64,000 nt of DNA from Thalassotalea fonticola. GTDB taxonomy: Bacteria; Pseudomonadota; Gammaproteobacteria; Enterobacterales; Alteromonadaceae. Below are positions 16,936 to 26,375 of the stretch, in pieces. How positions within the stretch are numbered: the first letter of the stretch is position 1; the number at the start of each line of letters is the position of its first letter. The notes beneath the pieces are model-generated. The model ran no database searches. It had not been told where the DNA came from and saw nothing but the letters and a program-made list of their open reading frames with translations. A program made the translations under genes and the position numbers. Location: the NCBI RefSeq assembly GCF_032911225.1, contig NZ_CP136600.1, positions 3,658,001 through 3,722,000 on the forward strand, written 5' to 3'.

Positions 16936-19440
16936 TTAGCTAGCATCTTTAATGAATAAGTAAGTGCCCCAGGCATTACTACGGTTATTCCAGTTAAACT
17001 TTCTTTTAGTTGCGCCGTTACTGCCGCATGATTGGGTAAAGTAACTGTTATGAATGTCTTGAATTAAATTATTAAATTCTGCTTTTTCAGCCGCATCGTT
17101 GCTAAAGTGATAGCCCATCGCTAAGATTAATACGGTTTCAGCATTATGTGCATCCGAAGACTGACCGTTACTATTTTGCGTCGAAATCAATGCTTGATCA
17201 TCCGCGGTAGAAGAGCCTGAATATAAGGCAATAGGCTTATAACCATTAGTTTCTACAGAGCAGCTACTGTTCCACTCATCACCATTAGGTAAATTAGATA
17301 AGCTGTTGCCAAATTTATCGATATAACCGCTCGATGCGTTAAAGCCCCATTTCAGCGTACCTCTGGCCATACCTAACAACATCTTTTGGATTTTATCTGA
17401 AGGCGCTATTTGATATTGATGCCATAGAGCATCGACAATATTTTCACTCATCCATGGCGAGAAGCGTCTATCGTCGGCAATAACACCTGGATAAGAAGTA
17501 TATTCATGACGCGCCCATGAATGACGGAATGTATCATCAACGGCAAAGCCATCCGGTGGTGTTTGCTGCATATCATAAAGCACATCAATACGCTGGTTTA
17601 TATTACTTAATATTGACGCTGCATGCTCTGGAAGCAGTTCGTAAGCGATCACTTTCGCCAATAAGCCAATACCGGCGCCTCGTTCGGTGAAACTATCGTC
17701 GGCATCGTAATCATCAGAATGATTGCCCTGATAGTAAGTTTCGTCAGCCAAATCTGCCATTTTCTTCAGAAATACTCTATCGCTGAATATTTTGTCGATA
17801 CCAGTAAGTGCGGTATGAAGTTTAACCGGTTCTAGGTATAGGTATTTGACATCACACGCTTTGCTCGAACCGTTGATGGTTAAACCGCCGGCACAATCCG
17901 GGTATGATGCTTGCCCTTGAGTGATTAAATTGTCTTTCCAATAATGATATGACTGGATTGCTTCCACATAACAGTCAGATTGACCGTTTCTCATACACAT
18001 TTTATACAGCGCTGTTGGACGGTCAAATAACCAGTCGGATTGGCTAGAACTTCCAAAGTTAAGATTTTTCGCCCAACTAAATTGTGCCGTAGTATAGGTT
18101 TTGTGCTTATCATTAACTTCTGGTTTAAACGGCTCGATAAGCTGCGAGTCTGCTAGGTACTGAGGTTCATGGATAGCAACGATTTTAAGAATGTCGACAC
18201 CGTCTTTACCTGATGCGGTACTGGCGGTTAAGGATTCTGACAGCGACTTCTCGCTAAGATCTTGACTGGTATTACGCTGTTCACTGATATCGAAACTGTA
18301 GGTTTGTTCGTCACCGCTATTCATGTCGGCGTAAAACTGTACTTTAACCGCACGTATTGTATTTTCAGGAGCAGCTTTAAAGTGCCATTGCAGGGTTGGC
18401 TTCACAAAAATGTCTACTTCTTGGCCTGACTCGTCAAATACTCTCAGCATATCTGTGTCCGCGAACACGCCAGGAGCAAAAGGAATGCCCATGGTAACCA
18501 GAGTATTACCCGATGATTTTATTGAGGTTAAAGTGAAATTTTTAGGAGCTGAAGGTGCAGGGTCCACTGGATCTACTGGGTCAACTGGATCAACCGGATC
18601 AACCGGGTCAACTGGATCAACCGGTGCAGCAACGGTGATGAAATCAAAACTGGTTGCTCTAATTTCTCTTGCAGATTCGGCAGCAGAGCTGATAGCAACT
18701 TCGTATTCACTGTTATTTTCTAAATCAGCTGAGGGGGTAAAGGTAAGCGTTGCACCAGAGATAACCGTGCTGCCAGCAACTGCGCCTTGTGCATTTGTCA
18801 CAGCGATAATTGCTTGAACCTCAGACGATTCAATGGACTCTGAAAAGTTCACTTCTATGCTTGGATTGATTGCCACACCTGTAGCGTCATGTCGTGGAGT
18901 ATGGCTGCTAACTGTGACTGGCTCAACAGGATCAACCGGATCAACGGGATCAACCGGATCTACTGGATCAACCGGATCAACGGGATCAACCGGATCTACT
19001 GGAACTTCCGGAGCTGCTGCTGTGGTGAAGGCCCAGCTGGTTTGAGTTATGGTCTTTTTAGATGATGATGCAGACCCAACGGTAACTGAGTATACGCTCT
19101 CAGGATCTAGATCTGCTGCTGGGGTAAAGGTAAGTCGAGCATCCGTGATGCTAGTCGTTCCGCTGACGGTCCCCTGTGAATTTGATACTTTTATCGTTGC
19201 CTTAACTGAGCCGGACTCGATTGATTTTGAAAAATTCACTTTAACGTTGGTGTCTATTGCAACATTATCAGCGTTAGCAGCAGGTGTATGGCTAGTAACT
19301 GTGATAGGTTGTTGACCTTTTGGTGACCCTTTTGCTGCTGATGCTGTCACAGAATATGACACTAATGAAGCTATCAGCGAGGCAGTTATTATTTTTGTCG
19401 AACTGCTTTTTATTTTTATTAAAATATTATTTAAGAACAC
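16936..19440 (-). CDS. Secreted two-Ig-domain protein, putative polysaccharide lyase/hydrolase, copy 3
   Basis: The longest and most diverged paralogue (834 residues). Instead of a lipobox it has a type I signal peptide ending VTASA-AKG (about residue 35), so the product should be released to the periplasm or medium. Two Ig-like/SbsA-type modules (about 45-145 and 175-270) are separated by a PVD tripeptide-repeat linker, and a second such linker joins them to the conserved C-terminal part (FTLTSIKSSGNTLVTMGIPF onward). The start is GTG 19440 with GGAGG nine bases upstream. No PEP-CTERM or other sorting tail is seen. A soluble form is a plausible type II secretion substrate. Enzyme class is inference. 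Confidence 0.85.
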   Translation of the reverse strand: MFLNNILIKIKSSSTKIITASLIASLVSYSVTASAAKGSPKGQQPITVTSHTPAANADNVAIDTNVKVNFSKSIESGSVKATIKVSNSQGTVSGTTSITDARLTFTPAADLDPESVYSVTVGSASSSKKTITQTSWAFTTAAAPEVPVDPVDPVDPVDPVDPVDPVDPVDPVEPVTVSSHTPRHDATGVAINPSIEVNFSESIESSEVQAIIAVTNAQGAVAGSTVISGATLTFTPSADLENNSEYEVAISSAAESAREIRATSFDFITVAAPVDPVDPVDPVDPVDPVDPVDPAPSAPKNFTLTSIKSSGNTLVTMGIPFAPGVFADTDMLRVFDESGQEVDIFVKPTLQWHFKAAPENTIRAVKVQFYADMNSGDEQTYSFDISEQRNTSQDLSEKSLSESLTASTASGKDGVDILKIVAIHEPQYLADSQLIEPFKPEVNDKHKTYTTAQFSWAKNLNFGSSSQSDWLFDRPTALYKMCMRNGQSDCYVEAIQSYHYWKDNLITQGQASYPDCAGGLTINGSSKACDVKYLYLEPVKLHTALTGIDKIFSDRVFLKKMADLADETYYQGNHSDDYDADDSFTERGAGIGLLAKVIAYELLPEHAASILSNINQRIDVLYDMQQTPPDGFAVDDTFRHSWARHEYTSYPGVIADDRRFSPWMSENIVDALWHQYQIAPSDKIQKMLLGMARGTLKWGFNASSGYIDKFGNSLSNLPNGDEWNSSCSVETNGYKPIALYSGSSTADDQALISTQNSNGQSSDAHNAETVLILAMGYHFSNDAAEKAEFNNLIQDIHNSYFTQSCGSNGATKRKFNWNNRSNAWGTYLFIKDAS
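18555..18625 (-). repeat. PVD-repeat linker, C-proximal, copy 3
   Basis: In-frame 9-bp units encoding repeated Pro-Val-Asp between the second Ig-like module and the C-terminal part of copy 3. Confidence 0.85.
18920..19008 (-). repeat. PVD-repeat linker, N-proximal, copy 3
   Basis: A second in-frame array of 9-bp Pro-Val-Asp units between the two Ig-like modules of copy 3. The unit differs from the PTDPVD hexapeptide of copy 1, so the arrays have expanded independently. Confidence 0.85.
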
Positions 19441-20703
19441 TTCAATGTTCCTCCAACTTTTAATTGATATATGAAAACTAATAAGGCGGTTTTAAAAATT
19501 TGTTGTTCTTAAACCGCCAAATAGATAATAATCAAAGCTACGGCTTACCTTCGAAAAGTGAGGTAAATTTAGCCAATAAAAACTTGATTAGCATCTGGCG
19601 AAAAACACTTAAAAGCATTAGTTCAGCACAAAGCCTTAAAATAACTATTTAAGCATTAACTGCATTGTAAAAATGAAGGGATTTAATGAATTCGATAGTG
19701 TGTTGAAGCACCTTAATAATTAAGGTAAGTCGGGGAAAGTGCACAATAAAGTGCATCGTCAGTAATGACGACTTATGTAAAAACACTGTTCCTGTCGTAA
19801 AAAACGACAAACGTTATTTTTACCAAGCTTTAGTAAGTAAAAACCAAGCAGTTGGTCATACAAAACATTTCAGACTCCACTATTAGGTGAAATCTACACA
19901 CATGCTAACGCATTAAATTGTCTATTATTATTTTTATGTTAATCAAAGGTTAACATGCAATAAATTCCTGACAGTTCTGAAAGCTAGGAAAAGTATCGTA
20001 GTCTATTTTTTAAAAATAAATTAAGTATTTGTACCATTCATTTCAAAATCGAATACGGTTTCTTTAGCTAAGTTACAAAACCCCTTAAAAGCTCAATTTT
20101 ATTGGTTTAACTCCAAAAAAACCGACCTAAAAGTTGTTTATTCTTCTTATATCCTGATAAGAAAGGTATGATAAAACTGGTGGAGAGGTCAACAGTGGAG
20201 GTTGATTTTTAGTCAGTTGTTAACTCTGCTGTTTTAACTTACGAACCACTAAAGTTAATAAATGTTTAATTTAAAACGAGTTAATTTTATACAATTGAAA
20301 AAAAAATAATTGCATATTTTTTGTAATCAAAATGTACAGTTAACATATTTTTTACAGAGAATTATATAAAACAAGCCATTTGACCTATATAATCACCCGA
20401 CTGCTTAAAAGCTATACTTTACTTTATTTGTGATAAAACAGCGCAAAGCAACTAAATTAACAACTGCATTGAATACATTCTAATTTGCTATGATCAGTGC
20501 ACCGTTCCAATTTCCGATGACAAAAAAAATAAGCTGCGATGAGTAGGTATAGGTTGAAGGCATTTTGACTTAGGTAGGTCACGACAAAGAACGACCGCAT
20601 ATCGAGACAAAAAAAGTGAGACTTTGTCCTATCAGGCAGCCTTTTTGCCGACAATAATTTCTGGATAGTTTGAAAATTTATAGATACAACCAAGCATATC
20701 AAA
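19441..20703. other. 1.26-kb gene-free, hairpin-rich intergenic region
   Basis: No convincing gene. An 81-codon frame at 20457-20702 on the minus strand lacks an ATG, has no family resemblance, and is rejected. The left part is full of inverted repeats: 19485-19518 (ten-pair stem of GGCGGTTT type, 45 bases before the copy 3 start), 19552-19567 region (TTACCT/AGGTAA), 19712-19728 (ACCTTAA/TTAAGGT), 19726-19776 (TAAGTCG enclosing two smaller hairpins) and 19793-19809 (TGTCGT/ACGACA). It probably holds the copy 3 promoter and leader. The right part (about 19900-20450) is AT-rich with nothing I can name. Confidence 0.5.
19485..19518 (-). promoter_or_regulatory. Leader hairpin of paralogue 3
   Basis: Inverted repeat GGCGGTTTAA/TTAAAACCGCC (one bulge) about 45 bases before the GTG start, on the minus strand. 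There is no T-run directly after it, so it looks more like a 5' leader structure than a terminator. It is unrelated in sequence to the leader hairpin of copies 1 and 2. Confidence 0.5.
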
Positions 20704-21402
20704 CTACCCTTGATTGAGGTAATTCCATAAAAGCTGTTCTTCCACGTTTAAAAATGCAACAAGAGCCGCGTGATCATCACTATACGCTTTCACGTCGATC
20801 CTCTTTATTACTACAGGGTTAGTTCGTATTTCTTGTAGTCGGCAAGTCTTGTCAAAATCAATATCGACTAAAAGAAGTTGCGCACCGTTAAAGCACCAAT
20901 TGTTCTCATTATAATCAAGGTTAACAATACCATGCTTTAAAGACCAATCTAGAAGTTGAGAAAAAAAATCAATTATGCAATCGCGTGTATTGATTTTATC
21001 AACGCTTATTTGCGGTCCGGCATCGTCAACAATCATGGCGCACCCTCCTAAGTATTCACACTTAGGAGCCAAACCTTCATCAGCAAGTTGATTCATCATC
21101 AGACAACTCTGCTCCGTTCTATATGCGTTTTTATTATCACATTTGTGATAAAACTCCTGCCGAGTTATTTTAAGTAATCTGCTGCTACCAAAAATCTTGA
21201 AAACATAAAAATATTTACCCTCAGCATAATACTTTACTTTACAACTCTGGTTATTCCTTAATACTAGTTTGTGCCATACGGGAGTATTCTTTAAAAAGTA
21301 CCTATGGAGTTTCCACAGTAAAACATTGGAATTAGGGGAAATTTCCGAAAATAACCACTGAGTGGGAATCGGGGTTGAAATTAGTGATAAGACTTTTTGC
21401 AA
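20704..21402 (-). CDS. Kinase-fold protein (LPS/Kdo-kinase or APH-like)
   Basis: A 232-residue protein with no signal peptide. Toward the C-terminus it has HGIVNLDYNENNWCF (about residues 157-171), which resembles the catalytic loop of kinase-fold enzymes with Asp and Asn in place, followed by LLLVDIDFDK (about 176-185), which resembles the DFG metal-binding segment. A conserved lysine lies in the N-terminal lobe candidates (LLKITRQEFYHK). This pattern fits Kdo/heptose-kinase and aminoglycoside-phosphotransferase relatives that phosphorylate surface glycans. The gene stands alone between the EPS-linked paralogues and yibQ. Fold assignment is moderate, substrate unknown. Confidence 0.65.
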   Translation of the reverse strand: MQKVLSLISTPIPTQWLFSEISPNSNVLLWKLHRYFLKNTPVWHKLVLRNNQSCKVKYYAEGKYFYVFKIFGSSRLLKITRQEFYHKCDNKNAYRTEQSCLMMNQLADEGLAPKCEYLGGCAMIVDDAGPQISVDKINTRDCIIDFFSQLLDWSLKHGIVNLDYNENNWCFNGAQLLLVDIDFDKTCRLQEIRTNPVVIKRIDVKAYSDDHAALVAFLNVEEQLLWNYLNQG

Positions 21403-21697
21403 AAGTAAACTTCCTATTCAACGTAAGGATATAATTATTGTTTAAATTTACCTTTGTACATTCTTGTAAAAATAGAATTACTGCAAAGGTTATAGAAAGC
21501 ATAGTTTCCATTTTGAATCCAAGCAAGTTTGCAATCATTTATAGGGAATTGACTCAAATAGAAGGTATCCCTAGCATTCGTTTGATTAAGCAAAAATATA
21601 TTATTGACTCATAAAAATGTAACCAGTTATGGGGCATATTTATGTTTCTAAAAGATACTAGAGGTTACCTATAACTGCATTAATGTGTGGAATTAGG

Positions 21698-22486
21698 CTA
21701 TTCGACCTGTTTATGACTGTAGTCAATATTCATTTGTTGACTGATTTGAATACTGGACTCGGTAGGTAATAACTGTGAAATTGTAACCAACTCAATATTA
21801 CGCTTTGCCAGAGTTGGGATCATTCTCTTTAAGACTTTCACTGTCGTGGGATGTGGGTGAGCGATGGCAATTACCGCGCCATTTCTCTTACTACTCGAAA
21901 TTAATTTTTTAAATTGTTGTTCAATGTATTGCTCATCAATTTTATTATCCAAGAAGATATGCCGATGTAAACTTGGTACACCTACATGTTGCGCAATATA
22001 TTCTGCCTGGGAATATTTACTGGTTCTTGAGTCTAAGAAAAATAAATCATTATCTTTTAAAAACTGCATAGTCCAAGACATAGGAGCAGATTTTTGCGTA
22101 AGTAAACTACCCATATGATTATTGATACCAATTACATGAGGGATATCAGCAATAGAAGCCGCTAATGTTTTCTTAACGTTGGCTTCGTCCATGGTGCTTG
22201 TTAAGGCGCCCGGGCCTAGCAATAAATTGTTGATTGATTCCATTGGTACATGCAACAAAATTTCACGTTGTTGCTGGTTGCCTTGTTCAGCTAATTCACG
22301 ACCAAACGGGGTATGTGGCAGAACTGAAAAAGTAACTTGTTTGGGGAGTTGCAAGGCAGTTTTGTCGGTTGCTCTATAGCCGATGTCATCAATAACAATG
22401 GCTATTTTATCTTTGCTTTGTGCATTGGCACCTACAGCAAATAGATTAAAGGATACAAAAATAATTAAAGAGAAAAATATACGCAC
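21698..22486 (-). CDS. Divergent polysaccharide deacetylase, YibQ family
   Basis: A 262-residue periplasmic protein with a signal peptide (MRIFFSLIIFVSFNLFAVGANA) and the family opening IAIVIDDIGYR, then LPHTPFGRELAE, HVPMES and a late AIAHPHPTTVKVL segment. The Asp-Asp pair and His residues correspond to the metal site of NodB-type folds. In many gammaproteobacteria yibQ sits beside envC and gpmI; here the order is yibQ, an RDD gene on the other strand, envC, gpmI, which supports the call. A role in cell-envelope remodelling is assumed; the substrate is not established. Confidence 0.9.
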   Translation of the reverse strand: MRIFFSLIIFVSFNLFAVGANAQSKDKIAIVIDDIGYRATDKTALQLPKQVTFSVLPHTPFGRELAEQGNQQQREILLHVPMESINNLLLGPGALTSTMDEANVKKTLAASIADIPHVIGINNHMGSLLTQKSAPMSWTMQFLKDNDLFFLDSRTSKYSQAEYIAQHVGVPSLHRHIFLDNKIDEQYIEQQFKKLISSSKRNGAVIAIAHPHPTTVKVLKRMIPTLAKRNIELVTISQLLPTESSIQISQQMNIDYSHKQVE

Positions 22487-22798
22487 TGAAAAATTCTTAT
22501 TTTTATAAAATGCATTGGTCTAAAGCCATGCTTGTAAATGTCAGAATAGCAATATTAAATCCTAAAATCGAGTGGTAAACGTTTTTTTTAAATTTAATTA
22601 ACCTTTAGTTTTCAATAAGTTTACCAGGCCTTTAAATATGCGGGTTACAGCTTGATATTGTTCAGTTACAGCTTGATTACAGTTATCAATGGGGGTACTG
22701 TTTATACTGAAAAAAGGTCAATTGAAAAATAATTCAATAATAAATAAGTACGGGTTACTATTTATTGAACATATTTATATGTGGTTTAGGAGTCTTAA
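22487..22798. promoter_or_regulatory. Divergent promoter region yibQ / RDD gene with 13-bp direct repeat
   Basis: A 312-base spacer between divergent starts. It contains two exact copies of GTTACAGCTTGAT at 22644-22656 and 22665-22677, 21 bases apart (two helical turns), which is the geometry of a protein-binding site. A TTTAGGAG ending at 22793 precedes the ATG at 22799. No known operator is recognised. Confidence 0.45.
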
Positions 22799-23365
22799 AT
22801 GAAGTCAGTTAGTTATGCAAATATTTGGCAACGTATGATGGCCAATGTGATTGATGGTTTGATAATTTTGCTCTTTATATTACTCATTTCAAGTTTGGCT
22901 TATGTGCACATTTCTTTTGCTTTCTTTGCGATAATTTTTAGTCATTTTGCTTATTGGTATTATGGCTATTATTTTAATGGTAAGTACGGCGCTACTTTTG
23001 GTAAACATTTTTTAGGTTTAATGATTGTCGATAAAAATTTACACCGCTTTGACTTTAATACTTCCTTTAAGCGCAGTTCAGTAGATCTTGGTTTTGCAGT
23101 ATTTGGCGCTGCTTTTGCTTTAACGGCATTATTTACGATGGACTTCAGTCATTATGCCAATATGGGCTTTCATGCTCGAGAGGCGTATTTAGCTAGTTTT
23201 AATCCTGCTATTTCAGCCCTGTGGGCACAATTATTTGGGTATTGGCTAATGAGCGAATTTGTGGTGATGATGTTTACTAAACGTAATCAGGCAGCGCAAG
23301 ACTTGTTAGCGGGTACCGTCGTTATAGTAAAAGCGCCCAGCAAAGAACTTGCCAGCTCAAACTAA
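22799..23365 (+). CDS. RDD family membrane protein
   Basis: A 188-residue integral membrane protein. The N-terminus SYANIWQRMMANVIDGLII carries the Arg and Asp of the RDD domain in and before the first membrane helix; further helices lie at about 45-62, 95-112 and 135-160, and a late segment AAQDLLAGTVVI is typical of the domain end. RDD proteins are small inner-membrane proteins of mostly unknown function, some implicated in ion exchange. Monocistronic, with GGAG-type ribosome binding site. Function unassigned. Confidence 0.85.
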   Translation: MKSVSYANIWQRMMANVIDGLIILLFILLISSLAYVHISFAFFAIIFSHFAYWYYGYYFNGKYGATFGKHFLGLMIVDKNLHRFDFNTSFKRSSVDLGFAVFGAAFALTALFTMDFSHYANMGFHAREAYLASFNPAISALWAQLFGYWLMSEFVVMMFTKRNQAAQDLLAGTVVIVKAPSKELASSN

Positions 23366-23408
23366 TTAACCGTAGGTCTGAATTTATTCGGACGTTATCC
23401 TCGAAGAG

Positions 23409-24542
23409 TTACTTACACCAGAGTTTTGGGTTTACTGGTTTACCTTTATGGCGAATCTCAAAATACAGGCCAGACTGACTTTGACCACCACTTTGACCAA
23501 CCAAAGCAATAGGCTCACCAATTTCAACCCGATCTCCTACGCCTTTTAACAGTGTTTGGTTATGTCCATACAAGCTCATGTACCCTTCACCATGATCAAT
23601 CACTATGACTAAGCCATAACCTTTGAGCCAATCAGCAAATAATACAGTGCCATTGTGAATGGTTTTAATACTTTTACCTACGCCAGCATTTAATAACACA
23701 CCTTTCCAGCGTAAGTAGCCTTGCTTTTTTGTACCAAAGCTATGTGCTATACGACCTTGTACCGGCCATTTCAGTTTTTTCTTAAGCTTGCTTAGGCCTT
23801 TCAGTTCTTTCTCTTTTTGTAGCTGAGCTTGAATTCTGGCTAAGGTTTGAATTAAAGATTTTTCTTCACCTTCAAGTTTATTAAGACGTTGTTTGCTAGA
23901 CAATATTTGTGAATTTAAGCTTTTCAACGTTTGCTTACGTTCTTGCTGCTTTGTCTCAATCGCCTGCTTTTGTTGTTTTTGCTCGGCAACTAATATTTGC
24001 AGCTGCTCTGCTTGTTGCTGCTGTTGTTGTTCAATTTTACTTAGCTCAATCAATACTTGTTCAAAATTTTCGATGCTGGTCATCCGAGCATCATTCAAGT
24101 ATTGGTAATAGGTGAGGGTACGCTGAACTTTACTAGGACCTTGCTGATTAAGTAATAGTTTTAAATAATCGTGATGGCCGGCAGAATAAGCACTGCGAAT
24201 TTGTTCCGCCAGTACATCTTCTTGCTGTTTCTTTTTAGTTGCTAATATTCGCTGTTGTTGATTTAGCTTATTTATCTTTTCTTTAGTTTGTTTTTGTTTT
24301 ACTTGCGTTTCATTCATCTTTGCCGCAGTTTTGGCTATGGCTAAGTCATCTTTTTTGAGTTGCTGTTGAATGCGTTGTTGTTGTTCATTGGTAAGTTGAA
24401 TTGCGGCTTTTTGTTGTTTTATTTTTTGTTTAACCGAAGATAAATCTTTTTTAGTCTCATCATTTTGCGCATGGGCAGTACCTTGATTCAAGCACAAAAA
24501 ACATAACACACACAATGAAAAAAGCTTAATTGCTTTATTCAT
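23409..24542 (-). CDS. envC: Murein hydrolase activator EnvC (M23 domain)
   Basis: A periplasmic activator of amidases for septal peptidoglycan splitting. I start at ATG 24542 (MNKAIKLFSLCVLCFLC, signal peptide ending GTAHA); a GTG 39 bases upstream would add residues before the signal peptide. The mature protein has a long Gln/Lys-rich coiled coil (about 25-235) and a C-terminal LytM/M23 domain (VQGRIAHSFG, GYGLVIVIDHGEGYMSLYGH, GQSGGQSQSGLYFEIRHKGKPVNP). In EnvC the zinc ligands are partly lost, making it an activator rather than an enzyme; here the domain begins AHSFGTKK rather than the catalytic HxxxD form, consistent with this. Lies just after gpmI, the usual order. Confidence 0.92.
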   Translation of the reverse strand: MNKAIKLFSLCVLCFLCLNQGTAHAQNDETKKDLSSVKQKIKQQKAAIQLTNEQQQRIQQQLKKDDLAIAKTAAKMNETQVKQKQTKEKINKLNQQQRILATKKKQQEDVLAEQIRSAYSAGHHDYLKLLLNQQGPSKVQRTLTYYQYLNDARMTSIENFEQVLIELSKIEQQQQQQAEQLQILVAEQKQQKQAIETKQQERKQTLKSLNSQILSSKQRLNKLEGEEKSLIQTLARIQAQLQKEKELKGLSKLKKKLKWPVQGRIAHSFGTKKQGYLRWKGVLLNAGVGKSIKTIHNGTVLFADWLKGYGLVIVIDHGEGYMSLYGHNQTLLKGVGDRVEIGEPIALVGQSGGQSQSGLYFEIRHKGKPVNPKLWCK

Positions 24543-24587
24543 TGTGTGGCTATTTTGTATGAATGCGTACAACAAGGTCACTTAAGT

Positions 24588-26132
24588 TTAATCACTCAAA
24601 GTCATTAATGGTGTGCCAGTCATTTCACTCGGTTGTTCCATTGCCATAAGGTGTAGCAAGGTAGGTGATATGTCACTTAATGCGCCTGTTTTAGCAACCG
24701 TTGCATTTCGGCCAACATAAATTAATGGTACTGGCTCACAAGTGTGGGCAGTATGAGCTTGTCCACTGGCGGCATTTACCATCATCTCAGCATTACCATG
24801 ATCGGCAGTAATCAAACATTCACCGCCGTTGCGTTTTAGTGCTGCAACGACTCTACCAATAGAATGGTCGACAGCTTCACAGGCTTTAACCGCGGCATCA
24901 AATTTTCCAGTATGACCGACCATGTCACCATTTGGATAATTACAAACGATTAAGTCATGTTCACCACTATCGATTGCCGCAACAAGTTTATCGGTAAGTA
25001 ATGTTGAATTCATTTCTGGTTGTAGGTCGTAAGTAGCTACTTGTGGAGAAGGGATTAAAATTCGCTCTTCGCCATTAAAGGTATCTTCTTTACCGCCACT
25101 GAAGAAAAACGTTACATGAGCATATTTTTCTGTTTCAGATATACGTAATTGGGTTTTGTCATGTTTTTCTAACCATTCTCCCATCACATTGTGTAATGGT
25201 TCTGGTGGGAAAGCTGCTGGCGCATCTATATCTGCAGCGTATTGAGTAAGCATGACAAACTCAGCGAGTTTTGGTTGTGCTTTGCGTTCAAAACCAGAAA
25301 AGTCAGCTTCAGTAAAGCAACGGCTGAATTGTCTAGCTCTATCAGCTCTAAAGTTCATAAAAATTAGCGAGTCACCATCGTTTACAGAAATCGCATTACC
25401 ATTGACATCTGGAATATTTGTAGCAGATACAAATTCATCGTTTTCATCTCGGTCATACGCAGCTTTTAGCCCAGCAACTGCAGATTCTGCTGTAAATAGT
25501 GATTCGCCGCTTACTAATAAGTTGTAAGCTGCTTCAACACGATCCCAACGTTGGTCTCTGTCCATAGCAAAATATCGACCAATAATAGACGCGACTTGTC
25601 CATTACCTAACTCGGAAAATTTTTGTTCAGCTTTTTTCAGTGCGGACTCTGCACTACGTGGCGGTGTATCTCGGCCATCTAAAAATGCATGTAAATAAAC
25701 TTTATTTGCCCCGCGCTCTTTTGCCATATCTAATAAAGCAAGAATATGATCATCATGACTGTGCACGCCGCCTGGCGACATCAAACCAAATACATGTACT
25801 GCTTTGTCGTTTGCTACGGCTTTATCAACCGCACCTGTAAGAACTTGGTTTTGGCTAAATTCACCTGTTTCAATGGCTTTAGTAATGCGAGTGAAATCTT
25901 GATAAACAATTCGGCCTGCGCCTAAATTTACATGGCCAACTTCTGAGTTACCCATTTGACCGTCAGGTAAACCTACCGCCATACCTGAGGTTTCAATTAA
26001 CATGCTCGGGCAATTTTTCATTAAATCATCAATTACAGGTGTATTGGCATGAAAAATGGCATTTGAATTGCGATTTTCACGATATCCCCAACCGTCGAGA
26101 ATTAATAACACCATAGATTTTTTGTTGTTCAT
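24588..26132 (-). CDS. gpmI: 2,3-bisphosphoglycerate-independent phosphoglycerate mutase
   Basis: Glycolysis/gluconeogenesis enzyme that interconverts 3- and 2-phosphoglycerate, manganese-dependent. The 514 residues match the usual size. Visible motifs are LILDGWG (metal Asp13), GNSEVGH with the phosphorylated Ser63, [35 protein letters not shown] and [15 protein letters not shown]. It is followed by envC within about 45 bases, and a divergent rhodanese gene lies upstream. Nothing unusual. Confidence 0.98.
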   Translation of the reverse strand: MNNKKSMVLLILDGWGYRENRNSNAIFHANTPVIDDLMKNCPSMLIETSGMAVGLPDGQMGNSEVGHVNLGAGRIVYQDFTRITKAIETGEFSQNQVLTGAVDKAVANDKAVHVFGLMSPGGVHSHDDHILALLDMAKERGANKVYLHAFLDGRDTPPRSAESALKKAEQKFSELGNGQVASIIGRYFAMDRDQRWDRVEAAYNLLVSGESLFTAESAVAGLKAAYDRDENDEFVSATNIPDVNGNAISVNDGDSLIFMNFRADRARQFSRCFTEADFSGFERKAQPKLAEFVMLTQYAADIDAPAAFPPEPLHNVMGEWLEKHDKTQLRISETEKYAHVTFFFSGGKEDTFNGEERILIPSPQVATYDLQPEMNSTLLTDKLVAAIDSGEHDLIVCNYPNGDMVGHTGKFDAAVKACEAVDHSIGRVVAALKRNGGECLITADHGNAEMMVNAASGQAHTAHTCEPVPLIYVGRNATVAKTGALSDISPTLLHLMAMEQPSEMTGTPLMTLSD

Positions 26133-26375
26133 GAGATTGCCCTGTTAATGCAGTAATGAAATTTATCTGGATAAGGCTCTAATACTATTAAATATCAGCC
26201 CTCAGGGCTATAGTTGAGAGCAAATCAATGAGTATTTTTTTAATTAACTGGCATCTTAATGCTCAAAAGGTATACTTGTCCCCTTTAAATGGGTGTGCAG
26301 GATGTCTGTTTTACGCCAAAAGTAAATGTATATCGATAAGTTGAAATTGATATTAAGCATAGAGTAAATAGTAGT

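Noticed and set aside
19594..19760. c-di-GMP-I (GEMM) riboswitch upstream of copy 3
   Set aside because: Only scattered similarity; the conserved core bases are not found on either strand by eye.
20457..20702. 81-residue frame after the kinase-fold gene
   Set aside because: No ATG, no ribosome binding site, composition unlike neighbours.
21332..21538. 68-residue frame overlapping the start of the kinase-fold gene
   Set aside because: Out of frame overlap, no support.
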